Of a stretch of DNA of 64,000 nt, positions 48,257 to 58,265 are shown piece after piece. The notes under the pieces were generated by a model. The model saw nothing but the letters and a program-made list of their open reading frames with translations, was not told the origin of the DNA and made no database searches. The translations under genes were made by a program, and so were the position numbers. Source of the DNA: Rhizoctonia solani (Eukaryota > Basidiomycota > Agaricomycetes > Cantharellales > Ceratobasidiaceae); the NCBI RefSeq assembly GCF_016906535.1, contig NC_057380.1, positions 1,054,001 to 1,118,000 of the forward strand, in the 5' to 3' direction. Positions within the stretch are counted from its first letter, which is position 1, and each line of letters starts with the position of its first letter.

Positions 48257-48348
48257 GGGGGAGATTCTATTGTGACTATTTGATATATTACAAATTTCCA
48301 GAGCAACACCAGAGTCCTTGGGGTCCTTGCGCGCGGCAGCAGGTACCC

Positions 48349-49674
48349 TTAGTCTTTTCCCGATTTGGGTCCAGACTCTTTGCCAATTTTGGCGGTTTCC
48401 TTGGCTTTCCCCTTATCCTCCTTTGGGGTAGCCTTCCAGCCGGTTCTGCACTCGGCAAACTTGTGCCCAGCCCTACCGCATTTTACGCAAAGTCCTTCTG
48501 CGCGGCGGCGGTTGCGTTCTTCCTCCGAGACGTAATTGGGATTGGAAGAGAGGGGGCCGGTTTTGGTGGCCTGATGGCCGGTACTTGCCCCCCGGTTGGG
48601 GGTAGTGGAGGATTTACCAGACTTATTACCCTGATGCGGGTGGCTGGCGCGTTCCTCTTGGAGGGCGTTGTCAATGATGAGGGATGCGTCTTGCAATTCC
48701 CTCAGGGTGCGTGGTTGCCTTTCCCTAGTGGCAATCTGTTTCCGGACCTCCCAGTGAAGTCCTCGCGCAAACTGGCCGCGGAGTGCGGCGTCGTTCCAGT
48801 CGAGTTCCATTTGCAGCGTGCGGAACTTGGTGATGTATTCGGCACAAGTGCCGGTTTGTGTGAGAGACGTGATCTTCCGCTCCGCTGCTCTGGTTGCGTC
48901 AGGGTCGCCGAAGGCGGCCAGGAACTTGTTTTTGAATTCATCCACGGTCTGGATGAGTGCGCAATGGGACCCTAACTGGTCCAGGTGGGGATGGGCCCAG
49001 GCCCCAGCCGCTTCCTCCATGTTCATGAGGAGGAAGGAGAGGACCTCCAGGTCCGTTGGGAATTGCCTCTGGTTGAGGCGTACCCAGGCCAACATTCGAG
49101 TTAGCCACTGTTTGGCCTCCGAGCCAATTTTGCCTTTGAAGGCATCTGGGTGGTCCACTTTTACAGTGGAGGGGGCTGGAGGCTGCGCCGAGGTGACGAT
49201 AGGCGCTGGTGGAGGTCCTTGGGAGGCTGGAGCCGGTCCCAAAGGGAAGGACAAGGAAGGGTAGGGGTTGAAGAGGGAGAGGGGGTCGCGCCTGGGGGCC
49301 CCTGTGGAGATGATGGGGGCTGGGGCCCCGAGGAATGGTTGAGCCTTGCCAATAGGCTCGGTTTTGGGCGCAGCCCTGGGCGTTTCCTCAACCGTGGGGG
49401 GTTTTTGTTCTTCTGGGGTATGGGGGCCCCGGGCGGATTGGAGCTGGGCAAGCCCATCCTTGACAACATTGACCGTCTGTGAGATATTCTTGACGTTGGT
49501 TCGAACCTCTTGGCTAATTTCGGTTTGTTCTGAGAGGGTCCGCTCAATGCGGTTGACTTGGGATTGGAGCCCCCAGAGAAGGCGGATGACCCGCTTGAGT
49601 GAGACTTTGCCAAGCTCGGGGGAGGCTGGCGGAAGGAAGGGTCCCAGCTCTCCCTGATCGATAGGGGAGCGGGC
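48349..49674 (-). CDS. Nested-element gag
   Basis: Open from about 49674; the true start is unclear and the first internal Met of the longer frame lies at 49254. The N-terminal part has 'LLWGLQSQVNRIERTLSEQT', a coiled-coil-like helix, then Pro-rich sequence. The core has 'HPDAFKGKIGSEAKQWLTRM', 'EVLSFLLMNMEEAAGAW' and 'CAEYITKFRTLQMELDW', typical of the Ty3 retrotrans_gag domain. The C-terminus has the zinc knuckle CVKCGRAGHKFAEC (CX2CX4HX4C) and a Lys-rich tail. Gag and pol are in different frames, so pol expression would need a shift or reinitiation, or a base is missing. Confidence 0.88.
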   Translation of the reverse strand, partial: ARSPIDQGELGPFLPPASPELGKVSLKRVIRLLWGLQSQVNRIERTLSEQTEISQEVRTNVKNISQTVNVVKDGLAQLQSARGPHTPEEQKPPTVEETPRAAPKTEPIGKAQPFLGAPAPIISTGAPRRDPLSLFNPYPSLSFPLGPAPASQGPPPAPIVTSAQPPAPSTVKVDHPDAFKGKIGSEAKQWLTRMLAWVRLNQRQFPTDLEVLSFLLMNMEEAAGAWAHPHLDQLGSHCALIQTVDEFKNKFLAAFGDPDATRAAERKITSLTQTGTCAEYITKFRTLQMELDWNDAALRGQFARGLHWEVRKQIATRERQPRTLRELQDASLIIDNALQEERASHPHQGNKSGKSSTTPNRGASTGHQATKTGPLSSNPNYVSEEERNRRRAEGLCVKCGRAGHKFAECRTGWKATPKEDKGKAKETAKIGKESGPKSGKD

Positions 49675-50172
49675 TCAAGAGGGCGGCCGGGAGCAGGTTG
49701 CCATGGGATGTGTGGGGTAGGACCGGCCAGCGTGGGTGGATGCCCGGGAGGAAGAACGTGGGGGAGTGCGGGAGGTAATGTTGGAAGAGGTGGGGACTAG
49801 TGGTGCCTATATCAGGACTTATGAGCGCTTTATTGTATGTATACGCTAAACCCTTGCCTCAACCGGCCTAGCGTTGGACAGTTCTTACCCTGATCAACTG
49901 CCGTGGACGGGCGTGATGCGGGGCAGTGCTTCTGCAAGCGGGTGGATTGGCTGTCTAGGGTCGCTAACAAAAGGTGCGGCGACCGGTGGTATGCGGACGA
50001 TTAGAACCCGTTAGCCTTATAGCAATTCGGTACTAGGTGGGGACAACACTGGTTTGATTATTGACAGTGAAAGGCAATCCCGATCACCTGATTTCCCTTG
50101 TGCTAGTACTAGGGGCCTTCTCGTTGTTGGGTCAAGTGTGTGTGCTGGTGGGCACGGTTTGCAACCGACTTA

Positions 50173-50185
50173 AGGTCGATTACCT
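50173..50185 (-). promoter_or_regulatory. Self-complementary primer-binding site of the nested element
   Basis: The sense strand reads AGGTAATCGACCT two bases after the 5' LTR. Its exact reverse complement AGGTCGATTACCT occurs inside the LTR (plus 50425-50437 and the matching site in the other LTR), 34 nt after a TATATAAGG box. This matches Tf1-type self-priming, where the mRNA 5' end pairs with the primer site. Confidence 0.7.
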
Positions 50186-50187
50186 AG

Positions 50188-50759
50188 TGTCCTAGACGTC
50201 TGTAAGGACGTCAAGGGTGTGGGCGCTTGTGGCCGTGTGACTATTACAACAAACCGCTTAAGGCGGCGGCGAGGTACCCTACAACAACGGACTAACTAAC
50301 TACGATGACCACACGCTATAAGGCGGCGGCAAGCTACGTATGTACAGCAAGAACAACGCTTAAGGCGTGTAGCTAAGTATCTTACTGGGCTGTAAGGCCC
50401 TCGTACAGTGTGGGATGCAACAAGAGGTAATCGACCTGGGTGTTACCATGGTCGGTTGGCCTCCTTATATATTCTATAGTAGTGCTAATTACAAATACAT
50501 TATAACCAATACCATAACCAATAAGAACCCCGCTCCGCAGTCGGCCTTACTCATGCATACATGTCACTGACGTGTCATAGTGATGTCATCAGGTGGAGGT
50601 GGCTACGTATGCTGAGGTAAGCGCAGATGGGGACGTGGCTCGGCGCTTAGCGTATGATATAAGCGCCAAAGTCACGTGATCGAAAATGTTGTCCGTTTGC
50701 CTTCGTTTAAAATTGAGAAAATAGGAATAAATTCCCTGGTATCAAGTGTGTCTACGACA
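50188..50759 (-). repeat. 5' LTR of the nested element
   Basis: 572 bp, partner of 44352-44923 at 98.8% identity. All seven differences are CpG in one copy and TpG or CpA in the other. The LTR contains a TATA box (plus 50463-50471, sense TATATAAGG). Confidence 0.95.
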
Positions 50760-52424
50760 CTTATCATTGTTTGTGCCGTGGCTCTTAGATTCTTTCTCGG
50801 GGTTTATTTTCTTAGCCGCGCGCATCTTTTTCTTTATCGAGGTATCTTCGGCCTCTTTCAATTTGTTAGACTTCCATTTTGGTGGGGCTCTCTTATGTGT
50901 TGGGGAATGCGACACAACCAGTTTTGTTACTGGTTTACGGTTCCTTGACAATCGTCGAGGTTCCTCTATTGTTTCCTTATTAGGTAGGTCAACCCCATTA
51001 ATTTCCATTGGACCCTGAGTCTCAATTGCTTGGTCGCCTAATATTGGTATTTGGGCGGCTATGGCCTCTTTGGCTACCAGTAGCGGTCGGGTGATCGGGC
51101 CGGTCACGTGTCCCGTGACTTTGGCGCTAAATGCCTCAAGGTCAGGTACGTTGTCCTTATCTTGCACGTATTTGCTTGTGGCTCTTACTGTTCCCGGTCT
51201 TTCATTTTCGTATATTTGGGACAGTGTATTGGCTAATACGTTTGTTTCTCCTGGGATGTATATAATGCAATAATCGAATTCATTGAATACTTGTAGCCAT
51301 CGGACTTGTCGCGGGCTTAAGTTCTTCTGTGTCTGAAAGTGTTCGAGAGCCCGGTGATCCGTGTATATATTGAATTTACATCCTACTAATAAATGCCTGA
51401 ACCAATCTAGTGACTCTTTGATCGCTAGTAGTTCTAATTTGTGCACTGCGTAGTTTTGCTGAGTGCTATTAAATTTGCCCGACCAAAAGGCAATTACATG
51501 CGCCTTACTTAGTTCCTTTCCTTGCGACAGTACACCGCTTGCACCGGTGCAACTTGCGTCTGTTACTAAGTTGATTGGAGGGGCCTCCTCACTGTAATCT
51601 ATAGCGACTCGGTGATTGTCCCTATGTTTCTGTACTATCATTTTTACTTCTTTGAACGCACGTTGGGCTGTATGGTCCCAATTCCAGTGTTTGTTTCCCG
51701 CTGATTGGTTTGATAGTACCCCCATGGGTATTCTTATGCCCTCGCAATTAGGCGCTAGGTAGCCAACTGCTCCTAGGAACGCCATCACTTGTTCCTTAGT
51801 GGTAGGTGTTTTCCACTTTAGTACGTTGTTGATTTTGTCAGGGTCCATTCGGATCCCTTTTTCATCAATCACATGACCTAGTATGTTTAGTTTGCGTACT
51901 AGGAATTGTATCTTCCCATTGCTAAGGTAGAGCTTCTTGCGTCTTAATATCTCGAAGAGTTTGTTCATCCTGGATATATGCTCTTCTATCGAGTTTGTAT
52001 ATACTACTATATTGTCTAAGAATACATCCCAGTATTTTCCTTGCCCCTTCTCGAGTAATATATTCATGAGCGATTGGTATGTAGCACTGGCATTTGTATC
52101 GCCTTGTTGCATTACCTTGCTTACCATAGTACCATTGGGTGTCACAAACAATGTATGTGGTACGTCTTCTGGTTCTACCCTTATTTGTTCGTACGCATCC
52201 TTTCCATCAATTAATGACCGGTACTTATGTTTTTGTACTCGCCATAAGATGTCCGCTTGATCTGGCAGCGGTGAGGCTAATTTATGAGTATTATCATTCA
52301 ACGCTTGTTTATCTAGTACTGTACGGAGTTTGACAGACCCGTCAGCACTCTTCTTTGTTAGGAATAGCATAGGTGTTGTTCTTTCCCGTCGCAAATCGCC
52401 ATCTTCCTGTCTGTACGTATGCAT
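50742..52424 (-). pseudogene. Outer-element reverse transcriptase and RNase H
   Basis: RT text: 'RTTPMLFLTKKSADGSVKLR', 'SLIDGKDAYEQIRVEPED', 'NASATYQSLMNILL' and an active site reading 'VFLDNIVVYT' in place of (Y/F)xDD. The second Asp is lost by a GAT to AAT change at a former CpG (plus 52013-52014). RNase H: 'NLVTDASCTGASGVLSQGK', 'KLELLAIKESLDWFRHLL', 'YTDHRALEHFQ', 'SPRQVRWLQVFNEFD'. The frame runs into the CTTAT duplication at 50764 where the nested element begins; the residues after that are LTR-derived. RT is predicted inactive. Confidence 0.85.
50760..50764. repeat. Right target-site duplication (CTTAT) of the nested element
   Basis: Second copy of the 5-bp duplication, directly after the LTR end. 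Confidence 0.9.
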
Positions 52425-53119
52425 TTCTCTTCTTCTCCCATTGATCCCTTAATTTCTCAGGGCACTTAGACGATCGCCATGGTAAGGGTTTGTTGTTGTC
52501 TATTAGTGGGATACAATGATTTATTACTCGTAATGGGGGAAGTGGCGTTTCAGCTGCTGTTTTGAACAGGTCTTTACATGCGTCGTTCAATTGAGCGCGC
52601 ACTTTTTCTATCTCATCCTCTAGCAGTTCTGCTGCTAGCGAGGCTATCTTTGTTACTGTACCTCCCTGTAGGGGTACTGCTTTGTTACTTCCGATTAATA
52701 CATTTGGCGGGTTGAGTCCAAACGTGACCTTGAATTGGTACAAGAAAGGTGTGCCCAATATTAAGTCGTAGTTTTCTATATTCATTACATCAAATGGTCG
52801 ATCTTCTTCTATCCCTTGGTACTGGAATAGAGCGTTTGCGCACCAATTGATTGAGCTCTTAGATCCCAATACTGCCATTTGTAGTATGGGTTTAGCTAAT
52901 TGGGTCTTTTTTAGCTTCAATTGGTCTACTAATGTGGTAGATACAAAATCCCCATGCAACCCGCTATTGAGTAATGCTCGAGCGGGATTCCCATTAATTA
53001 GGACCTCAAGTATTATTGGTCGTGGGACCTTTCATTCCTTGTCTCTTGGTTTGGATGTGTTCCATTCCATAGACGGTAAGGTTTCTTTCTTTATTGCGTA
53101 TGTTCTTAAGGTTTGTGTA
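52342..53119 (-). pseudogene. Outer-element protease and linker
   Basis: Between gag and RT the frame reads 'PIILEVLINGNPARALLNSG', then 'FVSTTLVDQLKLKKTQLAKP' and 'NYDLILGTPFLYQFKV', a retropepsin with its second conserved motif. The catalytic DSG reads NSG (plus 52976-52978, former CpG). A TGA at 53034-53032 sits where CGA would keep the frame open, also a CpG change. The downstream linker leads into RT after a frame change near 52400. Inactive. Confidence 0.7.
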
Positions 53120-55340
53120 TCACATACGATTTTGTTGCTGTCCCCCATCAAGAGATATCGCGTATATCGATTTAGACTCCCTTGTTGCTGTTTCTAGTTC
53201 ATGTATGCGAGCAAAGCTTACAGCCAACGTGCTTATACCCTTAGGTTTAGCAAAGTTTCGCTTTGGGCAGTCCTTGGCTATATGTCCAATCTCATGGCAG
53301 AATGTGCACTTTCCCGCTGCATGATATTCTGCAAACTTTTCTGGCGAGAGCCTAGGTACCTTCTCCTTTCTTGGAGACTTATTGGTACTGACGTGCGGCT
53401 TATCTTGCCTGGGCGTGTTACCGTTCCTTTTGCCTTCCCTAGGCTTACGGTAATCAGGGCGCTTGCCTTTGTATGTCGATTGGTCTCGGCAATCATTTGT
53501 TTGGTTCTCTTCCGTTCGGCGAATTTTTTCGGCGGTTTCAAATCTAATTGCCGATTCTTCTAATTCCTCCGGCAAGTTGTGTTCCGCTGAATATCCATTC
53601 TTTGCCCATTCTATGCGTATGTAGCTGTGGGCTCCTTCCCACATTCGGACAGCGATTGATTTATTGTTTATGTCCGCTAGTCTTCTTTGTATTTTACATA
53701 ATTTGCGGTAGAAATCTCTAAACCCCCGGTCTGACTGTGTCATATTGTTAAACTTGCGGCGTATTCTTGCTTGACTGTCTGGCGGGAAGCAATAATCGAA
53801 TAGCCCTTGGAATACCAGGGTCAGTGTATATTGAGTGACATTGGGGGCTACATGTAGCATATAGTAGCTTGCCGCTTTATCTTTGAGGAAGCTTTTTACG
53901 TGCCTTACGGCTTTGTAGTCCTCAAATCCTGTGTCCTCCTGCCATGTTTCTACTTCGTAAACAAATTGTTCAAATGTATTGAAGTCGTTCGACCCGTTGT
54001 ATGCGGTAGGTAACTTTGTCTTAAACCCGCTGAGTTGTAGTTTCCTCAGCTTTTCCTTTTCTTTTCTTTCTTTATTCTTCTTCTTTAATTTCTTAATGTA
54101 TTTAGCGAGTTTATGCGGACTCATGTTATTGAAGTCATTGTTGCTGTCTGAGCTGCTACTTGATTTGCTTGAATCGCTGGGGTTCCCGTTGGCCGCTACC
54201 AATTCTTTGGTGGGTTTGTTAATTGGTTGTGCAAGTATCCACCAGTAGGAAGTCCCCTGTTCTTTGCCGTTACTGTGTTTGGAGCTGGTGTATGCGTGTA
54301 CTTGCGCTCGCCCTCCAGCTGGCTCATGGGTAGTCCTAATGTGGCTTGCACGCGACTCTTGTTCTTAGGAGTTGTGGGTTCTTTTCCTTTCTCTTTTGCT
54401 TGTATTGTCACTTCTGGGTTTGTATTTGCGAATAATATTCGGGCCTCGCGCCCTCCATTTCCCATCGATTCCTCATAGTCCAGTAAAGCGGCTAATTGCT
54501 CTCTGTCCTTTCCAATCGCGTCTATTAGTTTATAGTCTAGGCGCGTTTGTTCCCTAGGGTCTAGTTGTCTACGAGGTAGGCTTTCCTCTTTCTTTTCCTT
54601 TCTTCCGCTTGTGTTCCTTATTGCTTGCTTCCCTTTACTGGGGCCAGGCGGTGTCCTTATTATTAAGGGTACTGTATTGTCCCTTGTTACTATATTCCCT
54701 ATCTGCCAGCGGTTTTTCTGTCTAGCATTTGCTTCGGCACTCGGGCTGTTTATGCCCTGTCTGCTCTGTTCTATTTCAACGGGTTTATTTACTGGGGTTT
54801 GCCGATGTGGGTTTATCGGTGCTGAAGCAGGTCTTTTGATCTCTGCGGGAGGTTCTAGTACCGTTGGTACACTTTGTATTTGGTATTGTGGTCTTCTACT
54901 AATTGGGGACAGTATTGCTGACTTAGGTATACCCCTTGTTACTGTTTCTTCCGGCAATGCACTAATCATTGCAGTGTCTGCTTCCATGTAGGTTTCGCCT
55001 ATTTCTTCCTCTCTATTGTATGTTCCCTCATCCCCCGACGCTTCATCGCCGTCCTTTATTTGACCAGTTTCTCCCCCACGTCTTTGACGCTGTATCCTCC
55101 CCCTTGTTCCACTGACGATGCTCCTGACGCCCTGGAACTTGGCCAGCTAGTTTTGCTCTCCGTTGTATACGCTGAGCTTTTGCCTTTCGTAGCCTTTCTG
55201 GACGCCTTTGGCGTTGACTCTAGGGGGACTTCGCGGGCCGTGCTCATTCTTGAGGCCGACCTGGGCTTAACGCTAGGTCCTACCAAGGGCGCATTGTCAG
55301 CGTGCCCGGTGGGAGCTCCGTCTTGTCCTGTGTTCGACAT
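53120..55340 (-). pseudogene. Outer-element gag, with long N-terminal extension
   Basis: Three frames (55340-55056, 54987-54196, 54202-53120) read as one protein with shifts near 55065 and 54205. The first two parts, about 370 residues, are Ser/Thr/Pro- and Lys-rich with no domain I know ('SNTGQDGAPTGHADNAP', 'RRQLDPREQTRLDYKLIDAI'). The third has the gag core 'FNTFEQFVYEVETWQED', 'AASYYMLHV', 'GFRDFYRKLCKIQRRLADIN' and the zinc knuckle CTFCHEIGHIAKDC. The long N-terminal region is unusual for gag and may be a separate ORF joined by decay. Confidence 0.75.
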
Positions 55341-55491
55341 TTGGGTAGCTAATTCCAAATGTGAGTGTTCTAATGTGTTCTTAAGTACTTATCTAATGTC
55401 CAAAACTAATTATATGTCCAACAGTATCTCTCCTCCTCCGGTGATCAGTCGTTGGGTTTGAGAATTGATTGAACGAACGTAAGCCAAAAAA

Positions 55492-55934
55492 TGTAAGGTT
55501 GTAGAATTCGTACAGTAACTGTAATGTTAGTAATCAAATGTAATAAACAACCTTGCGTGAATCAATACGAGTGAGACAATAGTAAACCAGAGTTTAGAGT
55601 CAAGCGAGTTGGCTATCGAAGTCAATCAAATTAAAAGTATTAAAGTACAAAGTCGTGAGTCTACATGCTAACTATCGATAGGTCTTTTTATATGTTTTCA
55701 ACACGGGTATTCTGCTGTTGCATATACCTGCGTGTGGTATCATTCAGTCTTATTCCAATTCTTGGCCTAGCACTTGTGCTAAGGCTTTATTTCATTATAT
55801 CTTATCATTAACGTCCGCAGCTACTGCGGGCTTGTTTGTTACTGCGGTATGAAATATTATGTATTTGATTTCTCTTTATAGTGTGTAAGGTTCGGGGGCC
55901 TCGGGGCCGTGTCCCGGGTCACGTGCTCCTTACA
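55492..55934 (-). repeat. 5' LTR of the outer element
   Basis: 443 bp, partner of 41276-41719. The sense-strand sequence after it (TTTTTTGGCTTACG...) contains TGG and could be a tRNA primer site, but I could not assign a tRNA. Confidence 0.92.
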
Positions 55935-55939
55935 GGTGC
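55935..55939. repeat. Right target-site duplication (GGTGC) of the outer element
   Basis: Second GGTGC copy, directly after CCTTACA. Confidence 0.9.
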
Positions 55940-56157
55940 ATGCCGCATCTTAAATAAGTTGTCGGATTTTGTGCACAATAGACTCAAAGAACAAACAAAT
56001 TGTACATTAGTCTTTCAAAACACTATACGCAACAGATAGGGTTTTAGTCTACTTGATCATTGAACTCCCAGAAAGAGTCTATACACATTACCCGCCTACG
56101 CTAACTTAAAGTGACCTATCCCCTCCTTTGTTTTGGGGTGGTATTGATATATCAGAA

Positions 56158-57939
56158 TTAGCCGAGGCACGAAGATAAGTAGTCACCTAGCCTGTTCTGA
56201 GCCTCTCGGGTCTTTCCTTGTTTCAAGGTGGTACTACCCGGGTGTATGTGCAAATTATCGCCAAGGCTATAAAACCGAAGGAAGTCTCCCAACCAGTGGC
56301 TGGGCAAATTGATGACCTGGGATACGCCATCAATAGCCACCGGGATATTGTCGTACTCAGAGGAATTGGACAGTGCCTCTACGGTGGTCTTAAAATTAGC
56401 AAAACAAATGATTGCTCGCTATATGAGACCTTGGTAGATTACTGTAGAACAATAAGGCCACTCACTCGATACTTCTGGTGCATTACTCCTGGCTTCTGCC
56501 ATTTACCAAACAGTTGATTGCACTGATCGTATTTCCTTTATGGCTCTACGGATTTATGTTTATTTTAGGGGTGCGACCATAAACTTGAAATACTCACTCG
56601 GACTATGGCATGTTGGATCCCCACCAATACTCCGTTAATGTTCTGAAGAAGTCCCGCAAATGATTCCAAGGATTTGTTAGCCTTCTCTGAGAGCTGGTTC
56701 GAATGGCCAAATGATTGATTCTATTGTTCGATTGTTCGCCGAGCTCATTGGCTCTTTGCGCAGGTTGCTTCGATAGTTCAACTAGCTGGTTGAGCCTATC
56801 AAATAATTGGTTAAATTGCTCTGCCGGTTTTTGGGAGTGTTCCACTATTTGTGTAAGCCGCTCTAGCATCTGGTTGAATTGTTGAACCGAATTTGGAGTG
56901 CTAGAACTATCGGTTGATTTATTTCGTCCCTCCGATAGTTCGTTGGAACGCTCCAGCAACTGGTTGAACCGTTCGGCAAGCTTATTCGACCGTTCTATCA
57001 AGTCGCGGGTTTCAGCACCAGTTACTGAATGTATAGTATAGTGAGCCTCGATGTCATCCGCTCCTCTGCCGATGTTATTCGTTGTAATAGCTTCTTCGGT
57101 CTTGCTAGGGTGTGTGGTGTATTTAGAAGGGTTACTGGTGGTTTCAGAGTCGCCTCTGATCCCAAGATTGGCTCACTTTCCCCCGCCATTCGCATGTGTC
57201 TGGCTATTCTATATAAGTTTGTTTAAGTCAAAGATATTGCTTTTTGAACACACCCATCTGAAGATCGAAGAGATGCTGAGACAGTTCCATGTTGACATGT
57301 GCATCAAACATGGACGGAACTATTCAATTAAATTATAAGTAGATAGGTCATGTGTCTAACACTGATACGCACATCGTCTCATTTCCTGATAATTCAAAAG
57401 GATATCCTGCACCTTTATCATCTGTTCATTGGTTGGCGCACCAGATACGGACTCGAGTTTGGTAGAGAGATGGTCGGGGAGATTCGGAGGTGAATATGTA
57501 GCACTCTACTCGGAGCTCAACAAATCTAGGATCCAGTTGAAGCAGAACACGCACACTAGGAAAGGTGATAAGCGAATATTTGCTTCGATACCTGGCTAAT
57601 GAACAAGTTAAGTTCCTGACCAAAACTCGCCGTGAGTGCTTACCCATTTGAACATCGAACAGATGATCGGCGAGACCCATTAATAAACTGGGATCCATCA
57701 TTGCAGGAACTTTAAGAAACATGACGTATTGGTCAGACCGCAACTTTGTGTAGGGCCCCAAGATTCTCACCCTCGGATAGCTTTCTTGCTGCATGCAAGA
57801 CGGCATGGATCCGGGTAACCTCGGCGTCATTGGGTACTCCCACAATTGGCTTCAGGTCATAAACATTCTTTAGATACACTGGTAGCTCGGGCGGATGGCA
57901 AATCTGCCCCGGAGGATACCACCCGGGACGATCAGTCAT
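56158..57939 (-). CDS. Laminin-like coiled-coil family protein, copy 4
   Basis: The likely start at 57939 gives 'MTDRPGWYPPGQICHPPELP', then 'VYDLKPIVGVPNDAEVTRIH', then 'MDPSLLMGLADHLFDVQMG' and 'RYRSKYSLITFPS'. The second module is weaker near 57450. Heptads near 56850-57000 ('ERSNKLAERFNQLLERSNEL') form a coiled coil; a frame change near 56720 separates it from the later helix. The C-terminus 'NRLGDYLSSCLG' ends at 56158. The family is shared with copies 1, 2, 3 and 5. Unknown function; probably one or two base-loss breaks. Confidence 0.52.
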
Positions 57940-58265
57940 GATCGGGATTGAGGTTCGGATTTGGCCTGGTGCCACACCATTACGTTACATCAAATGCTCC
58001 ACCGCGCTAAGCTATTCGGAATATAAAGTAGAATCAGCCCCTATTCAAGCGCCCGGAGAGTTCGGCTGAAACGAGGACACTACATGTGCTGTAGGCTACT
58101 GGACGATTTCCCATATTTGCTGCTCTACAAAATTCGCCGAAGCTCATGAGACAATAGTTCCCGAGCTCGGGTCAATTTCGCGGAGTTAGAGATAAGGCAA
58201 TGTAGCGGTTACAATAACGATCATGAGTTATCTTGCTACTACTCTGTACTGGCGGAATATATACG

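Larger units (their letters stand above)
44352..50759 (-). mobile_element. Nested Ty3-type LTR retrotransposon with integrase chromodomain
   Basis: A 6408-bp element with two 572-bp LTRs, a CTTAT target duplication and minus-strand genes. Order: 5' LTR (50188-50759), self-complementary primer site, gag with zinc knuckle, protease, RT, RNase H, integrase, chromodomain, polypurine tract, 3' LTR. A chromodomain and self-priming signals place it with the Tf1/sushi-like chromoviruses. The LTRs differ at seven sites, all CpG transitions, so insertion is recent relative to the outer element's decay. Only one clear frameshift in pol (near 46830) and nearly all catalytic residues intact suggest a lately active copy. 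Confidence 0.95.
41276..55934 (-). mobile_element. Outer Ty3-type LTR retrotransposon, split by a nested element
   Basis: Bounded by LTRs of 444 and 443 bp that begin TGTAAGG and end CCTTACA, with a GGTGC target duplication. Its genes run on the minus strand, so 55492-55934 is the 5' LTR. Removing the nested element (44352-50759) and one CTTAT copy leaves an 8.25 kb element with order gag, protease, RT, RNase H, integrase and a long C-terminal extension. A polypurine tract 'GGGGAGGGCGAA' (sense) abuts the 3' LTR at 41720-41731. The LTRs differ at 7 substitutions, all CpG transitions, plus one G-run indel. Several stops and catalytic losses also sit at former CpGs, so it is inactive. Confidence 0.93.

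Noticed and set aside
48280..48975. 231-codon plus-strand frame
   Set aside because: Antisense to the nested-element gag, which has clear gag-core and zinc-knuckle text.
54611..54991. 126-codon hydrophobic plus-strand frame suggesting a membrane protein
   Set aside because: Antisense of the outer gag N-terminal region; hydrophobicity comes from the complement of Lys/Arg/Ser-rich codons.
55475..55491. tRNA primer site for the outer element
   Set aside because: A TGG-containing sequence is present next to the LTR, but I could not match it to a specific tRNA 3' end.
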